Of a stretch of DNA of 64,000 bases, positions 27,265-35,536 are shown in pieces (the stretch's first letter is position 1; the number at the start of each line of letters is the position of its first letter). Below the pieces are notes generated by a model. The model was not told the origin of the DNA and made no database searches. It was given only the letters and a program-made list of their open reading frames with translations. This stretch comes from Goodfellowiella coeruleoviolacea. Lineage in GTDB: Bacteria > Actinomycetota > Actinomycetes > Mycobacteriales > Pseudonocardiaceae. The position numbers were made by a program, and so were the translations under genes. Location of the stretch: positions 147,900 through 211,899 of the forward strand of contig NZ_JAMTCK010000013.1 of assembly GCF_024171785.1 (NCBI RefSeq), given 5' to 3'.

Positions 27265-27857
27265 GTCACCTCACCTGAGTTGCCAAGCCTTGCTGATCGC
27301 CTTGCTCGCCCGTGCTGGGGAGCACGCCGGCCAGCGGGTGGCCGACCCCAAATCCCGGCCAGTCTACGAAGACCGTGCTGAGACAGCCGGCAATAGTGTT
27401 TACCGTTCGCCAATGCCCGTCCCAATCGGAGTAGTCCAGGTTACTGAACGTGTTTGGCCCTTCTGTGTGAGGACGCGTCAGCACCGGGCCGGGTTGACTC
27501 GGTGTGACCTGCTCCTCCGGGGTGGGTTCCCCTTGTCGTGACGGGAAAACGATCAGTTCCGCGGGCGGGCCGGGACGACCGCGGCCCGATCGGCCCGGCA
27601 GCGGACCGATCGCGCAGCCCACTCGCGCTTCACCCGGGTGGCGGTAGCTCGAACGAGGGGGTGGCTTTGCGTATCGGCGGTGCCGGGAGAGCCGCCGCCG
27701 CAGCTCGCGCCCGGACCCGCGCCCGCCTCGCCCGGTGCCGCCGCGCCGGGGCGTTGACCCCCGGTCGGGGCCGCCACGCCCGCCACCCGTGCACGTGACA
27801 ATAATCACAGCGGCTGTGCTGTTCCCGGCTCGGGCACGGGCACTCGGCGGCGGGCGG
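27265..27857. other. 593-bp region between dxs and the RNA methyltransferase gene
   Basis: Holds the dxs promoter region on the minus strand. The first 250 bp are less GC-rich; the rest (27540-27800) is Arg/Gly-coding low complexity with no recognisable gene. No terminator hairpin with a good stem was found for the methyltransferase gene that ends here. Confidence 0.5.
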
Positions 27858-29141
27858 TCAGCGGGTCAGCAGGGCAACGCACTCCACGTGGTGGGTCATC
27901 GGGAAGGCGTCGAAGGCGCGCAGCTCGGTCAGCCGGTAGCCGTGCTCGCCGAACCGGGCCACGTCCCGGGCCAGGGCGGCCGGATCACACGCCACGTACA
28001 CCACCCGCGCCGGCGCGCGGCCGGCCACCGCGTCCACCACGGCGTGGCCAGCGCCCTTGCGCGGCGGGTCGAGCACCACCACGTCCGGGCTGGCCCACGC
28101 CGAGCCCGGCCCGGTCAGCTCCGCCGAGGCCAGGGCGCGCTCCACCCGGTCGGCGTGCGCCCGCACCTGCGGCAGGTCCGCCAGGTTGCGCTCGGCGTCG
28201 GCCACGGCCCGCCGCGACGACTCCACCAGCAGCACGGCACCGTCCCGACCCACCTGGTCGGCCAGCACCGCCGCGAACAGGCCGACCCCGCCGTACAGGT
28301 CCCAGGCGCAGCCGCCCGCCGGCGCCTCGGCCCACTGCCCCACCGTGCGGGCGAGCACGTCGGCCGCTGCCGGGTGCACCTGCCAGAACCCGTGCGCGGC
28401 CACCCGCCAGGTGCGCCCGGCCGCCCGCTCCTCGGCCACGTCGCCGCCGCTGACCCGGTGCGGCGTGGCCCTGGCCGCGGTGCGCCCGCCCGCGCGGGAT
28501 CCGCCGCCTGGCCGGCCGCCGCGTTCCGGGCGCAGCTCGCTGACGTGGTTGTGGCCGTTGGCGTCCCGGGTGACCTCGACCTCGCCGCCCGGCGTCCACC
28601 GCCGCTCCAGCACCTCGTCCAGCGCGCCGGGCACGGTGATCGGGCAGTGGTCCACGGCGAGCACCTGGTGGCTGCGGTGCACGCGCAGTCCCGGTCGGCC
28701 GGCCCGGTCCACGGCCAGCCGGGTGCGGGTGCGCCAGCCCAGCGGACCGCCGGGCAGCGGCTCCACCTCGACCGGCCGGTCGACCCCGGCCAGCCGGTGC
28801 AGTTGCTCGGCGACCACCGCCGCCTTCAGCTCCCGCTGCGCCGGCCAGGCCGCGTGCTGCCAGTCGCACCCGCCGCAGCGGCGGGTGCCCAGCTCCGGCG
28901 CGGCGAACGGGCAGGGCGGGGCGACCCGGTCGGGCGAGGCGGTCAGCACCTCCACCGCGTCGGCCCGGCAGTAGGAGCCGCCGCGGTCCTCGGTGACCAG
29001 CACCACCACGCGTTCCCCCGGCAGCGCGTGCCGCACGAACACCACCCGCCCGGCCACCCTGGCCACGCAGTGGCCGCCGTGGGCGACCGGTCCCACCTCG
29101 GTCTCGAACCGCCGCCCGGTCCAGTCGGTCTTCTCGGTCAT
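27858..29141 (-). CDS. Class I SAM-dependent RNA methyltransferase (TrmA/RlmD-like)
   Basis: 427 residues. An N-terminal TRAM-like RNA-binding domain (EVGPVAHGGHCVARVAGRVV, HALPGERVVV) is followed by a Cys cluster suited to an iron-sulfur site (PPCPF and CGGCDWQHAAW), then the methyltransferase fold WDLYGGVGLFAAVLAD, the DPPRKGAG motif and the catalytic Cys in VVYVACDPAALARD. It likely makes 5-methyluridine in tRNA or 23S rRNA. It overlaps the upstream permease gene by 4 nt (ATGA), so both are co-expressed; I recall the same pair as Rv2689c-Rv2690c. A Gly/Arg-rich insertion (about 215-245) is unusual. Confidence 0.9.
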   Translation of the reverse strand: MTEKTDWTGRRFETEVGPVAHGGHCVARVAGRVVFVRHALPGERVVVLVTEDRGGSYCRADAVEVLTASPDRVAPPCPFAAPELGTRRCGGCDWQHAAWPAQRELKAAVVAEQLHRLAGVDRPVEVEPLPGGPLGWRTRTRLAVDRAGRPGLRVHRSHQVLAVDHCPITVPGALDEVLERRWTPGGEVEVTRDANGHNHVSELRPERGGRPGGGSRAGGRTAARATPHRVSGGDVAEERAAGRTWRVAAHGFWQVHPAAADVLARTVGQWAEAPAGGCAWDLYGGVGLFAAVLADQVGRDGAVLLVESSRRAVADAERNLADLPQVRAHADRVERALASAELTGPGSAWASPDVVVLDPPRKGAGHAVVDAVAGRAPARVVYVACDPAALARDVARFGEHGYRLTELRAFDAFPMTHHVECVALLTR

Positions 29142-31150
29142 GACGACCCGCTGTTGCGCCGGTCACGGGGGTCCAGGCCGCGGCGCACCGCGCCGGGCGC
29201 GACCACCTGCCGCTCGTGCACCCGCTCGGAGGACTCCAGCTGCCAGGGCACGCTGGTCACCATCACGCCCGGCTGGAACAGCAGCCGGCCCTTCAGCCGC
29301 AGCGCGCTCTGGTTGTGCAGCAGCTGCTCCCACCAGCGGCCGACCACGTACTCCGGGATGAACACGGTGACCACGTCACGCGGGTTGTCGCTGCGGATCC
29401 GCTTGACGTAGTCCAGCACCGGCCGGGTGATCTCCCGGTACGGCGACTCGACCACCTTCAGCGGAACCTTGAAGTCCTGCTTCTCCCACTCGGCCACCAG
29501 CCGGCGGGTGTCCGCGTCGTCCACGTTGACCGTCACCGCCTCCAGCACGTCCGGCCGGGTGGCCCTGGCGTAGGTCAGCGCGCGCAGCGTGGGCAGGTGC
29601 AGCTTCGACACCAGCACGATGGCGTGGTTGCGGGCGGGCAGCAGGCCCTGCTGGTGGTCGCCCCGCTGCAGTTCCGCGGCCACCCGGTCGTAGTGCCGGC
29701 GGATCGCGGTCATCAGCAGGAAGATCGCGGCCATCGCGCTGATGGCGATCCAGGCGCCCGCGGTGAACTTGGTGATCAGCACGATGACCAGCACCGAGCC
29801 GGTCATCACCAGACCGAAGGTGTTGATGGCCTGGGAGCGGCGCATCCGCCGGCGCTGCGCCGGATCGGTCTCGCCGCGCAGCAGCCGGTTCCAGTGCCGG
29901 ATCATGCCGGTCTGGCTGAGCGTGAACGACACGAACACGCCCACGGTGTAGAGCGGGATGAGCCTGGTCACCTCCGCGTCGAAGGCGATCACCAGCACGA
30001 CGGCGAACCCGGCCAGGAACAGGATGCCGTTGCTGAAGGCCAGCCGGTCGCCCCGGGTGTGCAGCTGGCGGGGCAGGTAGCGGTCCTGGGCCAGGATCGA
30101 CCCGAGCACCGGGAAACCGTTGAACGCGGTGTTCGCGGCCAGCACCAGGATCAGCGCGGTGACCAGGGTGACGAAGAAGAAGCCCGGCTGGAAGTTGGCG
30201 AACACGGCACCCGCCAGCTGTGCGACCAGCGTCTCCTGCTGGTAGCCGGGTGGCGCGCCGACCAGCTGGGTGGCCGGGTCCTCGGCCATCACCACACCGG
30301 TGGCCTGGGCCAGCAGGATCATGCCGAAGAACATCGACACCGCGATCACCCCCAGCATCAGCAGGGTGGTGGCGGCGTTGCGCGACTTGGGCTTGCGGAA
30401 CGCGGGCACGCCGTTGCTGATCGCCTCGACACCGGTCAGCGCGGCGCAGCCCTGCGTGAACGCCCGCAGCACCAGGAAGATGAACGCGAACCCGACCAGG
30501 TTCTGGTCCTCGGCGTGCAGCTCGAACCCGGCGCTGGCGGCCCGCACCTCGTCGCCGAGGACGAACACGCGGAACAGCCCCCAGCCGATCATCGCGAAGA
30601 TGCCGATCATGAACGCGTAGGTGGGGATGGCGAACGCGGTGCCCGACTCGCGGATGCCGCGCAGGTTCACCGCGGTCAGCAGCGCGATGGCGATCACGCA
30701 GAAGGCGACCTTGTGCTCGGCGATGAACGGCACCAGCGCGCCGATGTTGGCGGCGGCCGAGGAGATCGACACGGCCACGGTCAGCACGTAGTCGACGAGC
30801 AGTGCGCTGGCCACGGTCAGGCCGGCCTGCCGGCCCAGGTTGACCGTGGCGACCTCGTAGTCACCACCGCCGCTGGGGTAGGCGTGCACGTTCTGCCGGT
30901 AGCTGGCGACCACGGCCAACATGACCACGACGATGACCAGACCGATCCACGGCGCCATGGTGAACGACGCCAGACCGGCGATGGACAGGGTGAGAAAGAT
31001 TTCCTCGGGTGCGTAAGCCACGGAGGACAACGCGTCCGAGGCGAACACCGGAAGCGCGATCCGTTTGGGCAGCAGCGTGTGGGCGAGCCGGTCGGAGCGG
31101 AACGGTCGCCCGAGCACGAGGCGCTTTGCCGCCGTCGTCAACTTGGACAC
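29138..31150 (-). CDS. APC-superfamily permease, KimA-like potassium importer
   Basis: 670 residues with about 12 membrane helices in the first 480, followed by a cytoplasmic domain of about 180 residues (HHQQGLLPARNHAIVLVSKL and onward). The N-terminus ALPVFASDALSSVAYAPEEI and the stretch VASYRQNVHAYPSGGGDYEV are characteristic of the KimA/YdaO family, proton-coupled potassium importers. The cytoplasmic domain fits a regulatory nucleotide-binding role (c-di-AMP in Bacillus KimA). The two TrkA-type genes ceoB-ceoC lie divergently next to it, which supports potassium transport. Automatic annotation would call it an amino acid permease. GTG start at 31150. It is the first gene of a two-gene operon with the methyltransferase. 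Confidence 0.85.
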   Translation of the reverse strand: MSKLTTAAKRLVLGRPFRSDRLAHTLLPKRIALPVFASDALSSVAYAPEEIFLTLSIAGLASFTMAPWIGLVIVVVMLAVVASYRQNVHAYPSGGGDYEVATVNLGRQAGLTVASALLVDYVLTVAVSISSAAANIGALVPFIAEHKVAFCVIAIALLTAVNLRGIRESGTAFAIPTYAFMIGIFAMIGWGLFRVFVLGDEVRAASAGFELHAEDQNLVGFAFIFLVLRAFTQGCAALTGVEAISNGVPAFRKPKSRNAATTLLMLGVIAVSMFFGMILLAQATGVVMAEDPATQLVGAPPGYQQETLVAQLAGAVFANFQPGFFFVTLVTALILVLAANTAFNGFPVLGSILAQDRYLPRQLHTRGDRLAFSNGILFLAGFAVVLVIAFDAEVTRLIPLYTVGVFVSFTLSQTGMIRHWNRLLRGETDPAQRRRMRRSQAINTFGLVMTGSVLVIVLITKFTAGAWIAISAMAAIFLLMTAIRRHYDRVAAELQRGDHQQGLLPARNHAIVLVSKLHLPTLRALTYARATRPDVLEAVTVNVDDADTRRLVAEWEKQDFKVPLKVVESPYREITRPVLDYVKRIRSDNPRDVVTVFIPEYVVGRWWEQLLHNQSALRLKGRLLFQPGVMVTSVPWQLESSERVHERQVVAPGAVRRGLDPRDRRNSGSS

Positions 31151-31185
31151 GACTTCACAGCCTAAGGGGCCACCGTCACCGTTTC

Positions 31186-31205
31186 AGATTAAGCCTGGCT
31201 AGGGT
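31186..31205. promoter_or_regulatory. Divergent -10 boxes for the permease and ceoB genes
   Basis: On the minus strand TAATCT (31191-31186) lies 35 nt before the permease start; on the plus strand TAGGGT (31200-31205) precedes ceoB. The two boxes face outward, 8 bp apart, so polymerases would compete or share the site. This would tie the two potassium genes together. Confidence 0.5.
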
Positions 31206-31338
31206 GCGCATTCTGAGCGCGCTCGGCAGGGCCCCCGAGCCGTTGCCACACGGGTCGGTGCCCTTGCTCGGCACGTCGCGGTGGCAGTCGGCACCACAGC
31301 GGGTACGGTGCTGCGGCGCATGAGCGAGGAGGCACGTC

Positions 31339-32004
31339 GTGCACGTGGTGATCATGGGATGTGGCCGGGTGGGCACGTCCCTGGCTAAAGCCCTGGAACG
31401 CCTGGACCACCAGGTGGCCGTGATCGACAAGGACCCACAGGCGTTCCGCCGGTTGGGCAGCGACTTCCACGGTCAGCAGCTGGTCGGCAACGGCTTCGAC
31501 CGGCAGGTGCTCGTGCAGGCCGGCATCGAGCGGGCCGGCGCGTTCGCCGCGGTGTCCAGCGGCGACAACTCCAACATCATCTCCGCGCGCGTGGCCAGGG
31601 AGACCTTCGGCGTGCAGCACGTGGTGGCGCGCATCTACGACCACAAGCGCGCCGCCGTGTACGAGCGCCTGGGCATCCCCACCGTGGCCACCGTGCCGTG
31701 GACCACCGACCGCTTCCTGCGCATGCTGCTGCCCGACGGGACGGCCAGCGCGTGGCGGGACCCGTCCGGCACCGTCGCCGTGCTGCAGCTGCCCCTGCAC
31801 GAGGACTGGGTCGGCCGTTCCATCTCCGAACTCCAGGAGGCGACCGGGTGCCGGGTCGCCTTCATCATGCGGTTCGGCACCGGCGTCCTGCCCGACGCGA
31901 ACACCGTGGTGCAGGCCGACGACGTGGTCTACGTGGCCGCGCTGTCCGGAACCGTCACCGACGTCACCACCGCCGCCCTGCAGCCCCCAGAGGAGAGCCA
32001 CTGA
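31339..32004 (+). CDS. ceoB: TrkA-type potassium uptake subunit CeoB
   Basis: 221 residues from GTG 31339, with GAGGAGG six bases before it. The N-terminal RCK domain starts HVVIMGCGRVGTSLAKALE, an NAD(H)-binding Rossmann fold ending its second strand in the acidic VIDKDPQAFRR. A C-terminal TrkA-C domain follows (WVGRSISELQEATGCRVAF). Such proteins gate a potassium channel or transporter from the cytoplasm according to nucleotide binding. It is coupled to ceoC by a TGATG overlap and is divergent from the KimA-like permease. From memory this corresponds to Rv2691. Confidence 0.93.
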   Translation: MHVVIMGCGRVGTSLAKALERLDHQVAVIDKDPQAFRRLGSDFHGQQLVGNGFDRQVLVQAGIERAGAFAAVSSGDNSNIISARVARETFGVQHVVARIYDHKRAAVYERLGIPTVATVPWTTDRFLRMLLPDGTASAWRDPSGTVAVLQLPLHEDWVGRSISELQEATGCRVAFIMRFGTGVLPDANTVVQADDVVYVAALSGTVTDVTTAALQPPEESH

Positions 32005-32660
32005 TGCGGGTCGCCATCGCCGGAGCCGGCGCCGTGGGCCGCTCCATCGCCCAGGAGCTGATCGCGGGCGGTCAGCAGGTCATGCTCATCGAGCGGGACC
32101 GGGCGCACTTCGAGCCGCACTCGGTCGAGCAGGCGGAGTGGGTGCTCGCCGACGCCTGCGAACTGTCCTCCCTGGAGGACGCGGGCATGGAACTGTGCGA
32201 CGTGGTCATCGCCGCCACCGGTGACGACAAGGTCAACCTGGTGGTGTCGCTGCTGGCCAAGTCCGAGTTCGCGGTGCGCCGGGTGGTGGCCAGGGTCAAC
32301 GACCCCGCCAACGAGTGGCTGTTCACCGAGGCGTGGGGCGTGGACGTGGCCGTCTCCACCCCGCGGATCCTGGCCGCCATGGTCGAGGAGGCGGTCAGCG
32401 TCGGCGACCTGGTGCGGCTGCTCACCCTGCGCCAGGGCCAGGCCAACCTGGTGGAGATCACCCTGCCCGAGGGCACGCCGCTGGCCGGTGAGCCGGTGCG
32501 GCGGCTGGCGCTGCCCAAGGACGCGGCGCTGGTCACCATCCTGCGGGGCGGCCGGGTGATCGTGCCGCAGCCCGACGACCCGCTGGAGGGTGGCGACGAA
32601 CTGCTGTTCGTGGCCTCCGCCGACGTGGAGCAGGAGATCCGCACCGCGCTCGGCTACTGA
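32004..32660 (+). CDS. ceoC: TrkA-type potassium uptake subunit CeoC
   Basis: 218 residues, ATG 32004 overlapping the ceoB stop by one base, with AGGAGAG upstream. RCK domain: MRVAIAGAGAVGRSIAQEL with MLIERDRAHFEP, then VVIAATGDDKVNLVVSLLAK; TrkA-C domain at the end (EGTPLAGEPVRRLALPKDAA, DELLFVASADVEQEI). It is a paralogue of CeoB, and the two probably form a hetero-oligomeric gating ring. No membrane Trk/Ktr pore gene is in the window; the divergent KimA-like permease may be the partner, or a distant one. Confidence 0.93.
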   Translation: MRVAIAGAGAVGRSIAQELIAGGQQVMLIERDRAHFEPHSVEQAEWVLADACELSSLEDAGMELCDVVIAATGDDKVNLVVSLLAKSEFAVRRVVARVNDPANEWLFTEAWGVDVAVSTPRILAAMVEEAVSVGDLVRLLTLRQGQANLVEITLPEGTPLAGEPVRRLALPKDAALVTILRGGRVIVPQPDDPLEGGDELLFVASADVEQEIRTALGY

Positions 32661-32849
32661 CCCGGGCCCGGCCGCTGACCCGGTCACCCCGAGCGTCCGC
32701 CCGGTGGACCCGGAGTGGACTCCGAGTGGACTCCGAGTGGCCTTTGCCGGCCCCACCGAGGCGGGCGGACGCCGACGGGGTGCGCAGACAGCGGCGGCGC
32801 CCGTCCGGGTCACCCCCGGCTGGGCGCCAGCCAGTGGGCCGTCAGCCGC

Positions 32850-33644
32850 TCAGCTCTGGCCGCCCTCCAGGCGGTGCCGGGTGGTGAGCCTGGCCGCGGC
32901 GGCGGCCCGCAGCCGCTCCTCGGCTTCCCGGTTCTCCGCCTCCCGCGCCTCCTCGAACGCCTGCTGCCGGCGGTCCGCCCGGCGCACCGCCCACACGGTG
33001 ACCACGAGGGCCACCGCGGTCAGCGGGTAGCCCATGGCGATCCGGGCGAAGGCCAGCCAGCCGACCTGGTCCTCCTCGTACAGCCAGCGCTGCACCACGA
33101 ACCGGCCGAAGAACACCAGCGTCCAGGTCAGTGTGGCCAGGTCGTAGCCGTACCGCGCCGGCTTGTCCTTGTGCCAGCCCATGCCGGAGCCGTTCAGCGT
33201 GGACCAGACCACCCCGACCAGCGGCCAGCGCACCAGGATCGAGACGAGGAAGACCCCGCCGTAGATCAGGCTGGCCCACACGCCGAACAGGAAGAAGCCC
33301 TTGGCCGAGCCGGTGCGGTAGGCGATGAACGCGGCGATGGCGATGCCGAACAGGCCCGAGATCGCCGGCTGCAGTGGTTCCTTGCGGATCAGCCGGACCA
33401 CGGCGATGAGCACCGCGCTGCCGATCGACGCCCAGATCGCCGGCATCAACGAGGTGAGCGCGTTGACCAGGACGAAGACCAGCACCGGCACCGACGAGTA
33501 GAACAGCCCGCTGACCCCGCCCATCTGTTCGAGCAGGGTGGGTTGTGCCCCGTCAGCCGGTCCGTCAGCCGGTCCGTCAGTCGCCGGCTGCCCCGCCGGG
33601 GGCTGCTCGTCCGGTGCGTTCGGCTGCTCGCCAGGTTGGGTCAT
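32850..33644 (-). CDS. DUF3159 integral membrane protein
   Basis: 264 residues from ATG 33644. A disordered Pro/Gly/Asp N-terminus (about 1-35) precedes LLEQMGGVSGLFYSSVPVLV, then about six membrane helices (for example GSAVLIAVVRLI, GFFLFGVWASLIYGG, LTWTLVFFGRFVVQRWLYEE) and a charged coiled-coil tail rich in Glu/Arg. Function unknown; conserved next to ceoC in mycobacteria (Rv2693c as I recall). It overlaps the OB-fold gene by 4 nt, so they are one operon. An LLEQMGGVSGL opening is the clearest family mark. Confidence 0.88.
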   Translation of the reverse strand: MTQPGEQPNAPDEQPPAGQPATDGPADGPADGAQPTLLEQMGGVSGLFYSSVPVLVFVLVNALTSLMPAIWASIGSAVLIAVVRLIRKEPLQPAISGLFGIAIAAFIAYRTGSAKGFFLFGVWASLIYGGVFLVSILVRWPLVGVVWSTLNGSGMGWHKDKPARYGYDLATLTWTLVFFGRFVVQRWLYEEDQVGWLAFARIAMGYPLTAVALVVTVWAVRRADRRQQAFEEAREAENREAEERLRAAAAARLTTRHRLEGGQS

Positions 33645-34018
33645 GACGTCGTCTGCAACTCGTAGTAGGGGTTGTACAGCACCTTGCGCCCCTCCCGAAC
33701 GGAGATGCGACCGCGCGCCTTGATCGTGCGGCCCGGTTCGATGCCGGCGATCTTGCGCCGGCCCAGCCAGACCAGGGTCACGCCCTCGGTGCCGTCGTAG
33801 AGTTCCGCCTCCAGGGTGGCCGCGGCGTTGCGGGGGCACAACCCCACGCTGCGGACCCTGCCCAGCACGGTGACTTCCTCACCGGACCGGCAGTCGCACG
33901 CCCGCACAGCGCCGACGGCCTCGGCTTTTCGCGATAGGTCGTCGGCGTCCAGCTCTGCCACGTCGCTGGTCAGCCGACGCACGAGACGGCGCCAGTAGCC
34001 GTCTCCGTTATCGCCCAT
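33641..34018 (-). CDS. OB-fold nucleic acid binding domain protein
   Basis: 125 residues from ATG 34018 (MGDNGDGYWRRLVRRL), with CAGGAG upstream. The first 45 residues are helical; the rest is an OB barrel: VTVLGRVRSVGLCPRNAAATL, YDGTEGVTLVWLGRRKIAGI, IKARGRISVREGRKVLYNPYYEL. Proteins of this type bind single-stranded nucleic acid; the target is unknown. Coupled by ATGA to the DUF3159 membrane protein. Corresponds to Rv2694c as I remember. Confidence 0.9.
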   Translation of the reverse strand: MGDNGDGYWRRLVRRLTSDVAELDADDLSRKAEAVGAVRACDCRSGEEVTVLGRVRSVGLCPRNAAATLEAELYDGTEGVTLVWLGRRKIAGIEPGRTIKARGRISVREGRKVLYNPYYELQTTS

Positions 34019-34124
34019 TCCCCGAACTCCTGTGTCCAAGGGGCCTCGACCGCGAAGCCCGCCTACGAGCCAGCGTAACCGTCCGAGGCCGGCCGGTCCG
34101 CTACCCGGGTGGAGGATCCTCCGC

Positions 34125-34919
34125 GTGATTCACTCGATTCCGCCACGGCTGTCCGGGCCGCCCGCCCGGGTCGCCGTGCTGCTGCCCGGTGCCGGGTCCG
34201 ACGAGGTGTTCGTGCGCGCGGTCTTCGCCGAGCCGCTGGCCCTGCTCGGGGTCGAGGTGGTGGCGCCGGCACCGCGTCCCGGCCCGGACCTGGTGGACCA
34301 CTGGCTCGCCGCGCTGGACGCGGCGGCCGGGGCCGGCCCGGTGCTGGTCGGCGGCATCTCCCTGGGCGGGCACCTGGCGGCGCGGTGGGCGCTGGCCAAC
34401 CCGCACCGGTGCGCCGGCCTGCTGGTGGCCCTGCCCGGCTGGCACGGGTCACCTGAGGGCGCTCCTGGCGCGCTGTCCGCCCGGGCCAGCGCGGCCGCGG
34501 TGACCCGGCTGGGCCTGGCCGGCGCGCTGGCCAGGGCGCGGCAGGGCGCGCCAGCGTGGCTGGCCGAGGAACTGGGCCGCGCCTGGCCGCGACACGGGAG
34601 CGGACTGGCCGCCTCACTGCTGGCCGCCGCTGCCTGCCCGGCGCCCACCCCGGCCGAGTTGCGCGGCCTCACCCTGCCGGTGGGCGTGGCCGCCTGCCGC
34701 GACGACCCGGTGCACCCGCTGGCCGTGGCGCGGGAGTGGGTGGCCGCGCTGCCGCACGCACAGCTGCGCACCACCACGCTGGCCGCCCTGGGCGTGGACC
34801 GGCAGGCGCTGGGCCGCGCCGCGGTCCTGGCCTGGCTCCGGGCGCACCACCGCCACCGCCACCGCAACCACGGGACGACGGCACAGCACGGGCCAGCACA
34901 GCACGAGCCGGGACGGTGA
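34125..34919 (+). CDS. Alpha/beta hydrolase family protein
   Basis: 264 residues from GTG 34125, with GGAGG about nine bases upstream inside a GGAGGATCCTCC palindrome. The hydrolase signs are VAVLLPGAGSDEVFVRAVF (oxyanion strand), the nucleophile elbow GGISLGGHLAARWAL (G-x-S-x-G), and VACRDDPVHPLAVAREW, carrying the acid; a terminal His-rich stretch contains the possible base in ATTLAALGVD region or later. The substrate is unknown. The C-terminus is unusually rich in His (RAHHRHRHRNH), which may bind metal or may be a read-through of a GC-rich tract. It is divergent from the OB-fold gene. Confidence 0.8.
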   Translation: MIHSIPPRLSGPPARVAVLLPGAGSDEVFVRAVFAEPLALLGVEVVAPAPRPGPDLVDHWLAALDAAAGAGPVLVGGISLGGHLAARWALANPHRCAGLLVALPGWHGSPEGAPGALSARASAAAVTRLGLAGALARARQGAPAWLAEELGRAWPRHGSGLAASLLAAAACPAPTPAELRGLTLPVGVAACRDDPVHPLAVAREWVAALPHAQLRTTTLAALGVDRQALGRAAVLAWLRAHHRHRHRNHGTTAQHGPAQHEPGR

Positions 34920-35089
34920 GGCACCGGGCTGGGCGGCGTGGCGCTTGACCGGCGGCGCACACCTGGCTGGCCCCTTCCTGACGGGCGCTGGCCCGCCGCG
35001 CGCCGGTCACTTCCCGGGCCCGCCATCCCGCGCGCAGTGCCCCAACGGGTGAAACAGCCGGCAGCAGTGCCCACCAAAGACAACCTGAA

Positions 35090-35118
35090 CAGGGGTCCCC
35101 CGCGAGGGGGTCCCCCTG
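35090..35118. terminator. Hairpin in the convergent region
   Basis: CAGGGGTCCCCC (35090-35101) pairs with GGGGGTCCCCCTG (35106-35118) around GCGA, with one unpaired base in the middle. It lies 170 bp after the hydrolase stop and could terminate transcription. Confidence 0.5.
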
Positions 35119-35191
35119 ATTTCACGTTACCGGTGAGCACCGACAGAAACCGGGCGCCGCCGTCCCCTCGGCTGGCGGTGAGAACCTGCCT

Positions 35192-35463
35192 GAGCCGGAA
35201 CTGATGGCAGCCAGGACTGAACCCGAACCTGATGCCAGCCAGGCCCTGAACCTGACGGCAGCAGAACCTGACGGCAGTCAGCAACGCAACGGCAGTCAGA
35301 ACCTGATGGCAGCCAGCAACGCGACGGCAGCGAGCATCCGCCCGAACCGGAGCCCGCCTGCCGCGCGAAACCGGCCCCGCCGTCAGCCACGGACCGCGAC
35401 CGGCGGAGCCAGCGGCAGTCAGCGCCCGACGGCAGTCAGCGCCCGACGGCAGTCAACGCCCGA
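35192..35463. repeat. Degenerate minisatellite built on GACGGCAGTCAG
   Basis: AACCTGAYGGCAG and GGCAGYCAG words recur about ten times between 35192 and 35335 at irregular spacing. At the end a 17-bp unit CGGCAGTCAGCGCCCGA occurs three times in tandem (35413-35429, 35430-35446, 35447-35463; the last with one change). The array lies between convergent genes. Confidence 0.8.
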
Positions 35464-35536
35464 CCGCGGGCGGAGTCACCCCTGCGGGCGGCCGGTGGCC
35501 GCCCGCGCGGGTGTTCGTGCGCGCCCGGTGGCGCGG

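Larger units (their letters stand above)
34920..35536. other. 617-bp gene-free region with repeats
   Basis: Convergent space between the hydrolase (+) and DUF3710 (-) genes. It holds a hairpin (35090-35118) and a 270-bp stretch of degenerate GGCAG(T/C)CAG repeats (35192-35463). Open frames here simply translate the repeats (for example ASNATAAS) and are not taken as genes. Confidence 0.6.

Noticed and set aside
29216-31165. 649-codon plus-strand open frame opposite the potassium permease gene
   Set aside because: Antisense shadow: His/Gln/Arg-rich composition, no domain, while the minus strand encodes a clear membrane transporter.
31151-31338. c-di-AMP (ydaO) riboswitch before the KimA-like gene
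   Set aside because: The leader after the TAATCT box is only about 30 nt, too short for this riboswitch, and no matching conserved segments were seen.
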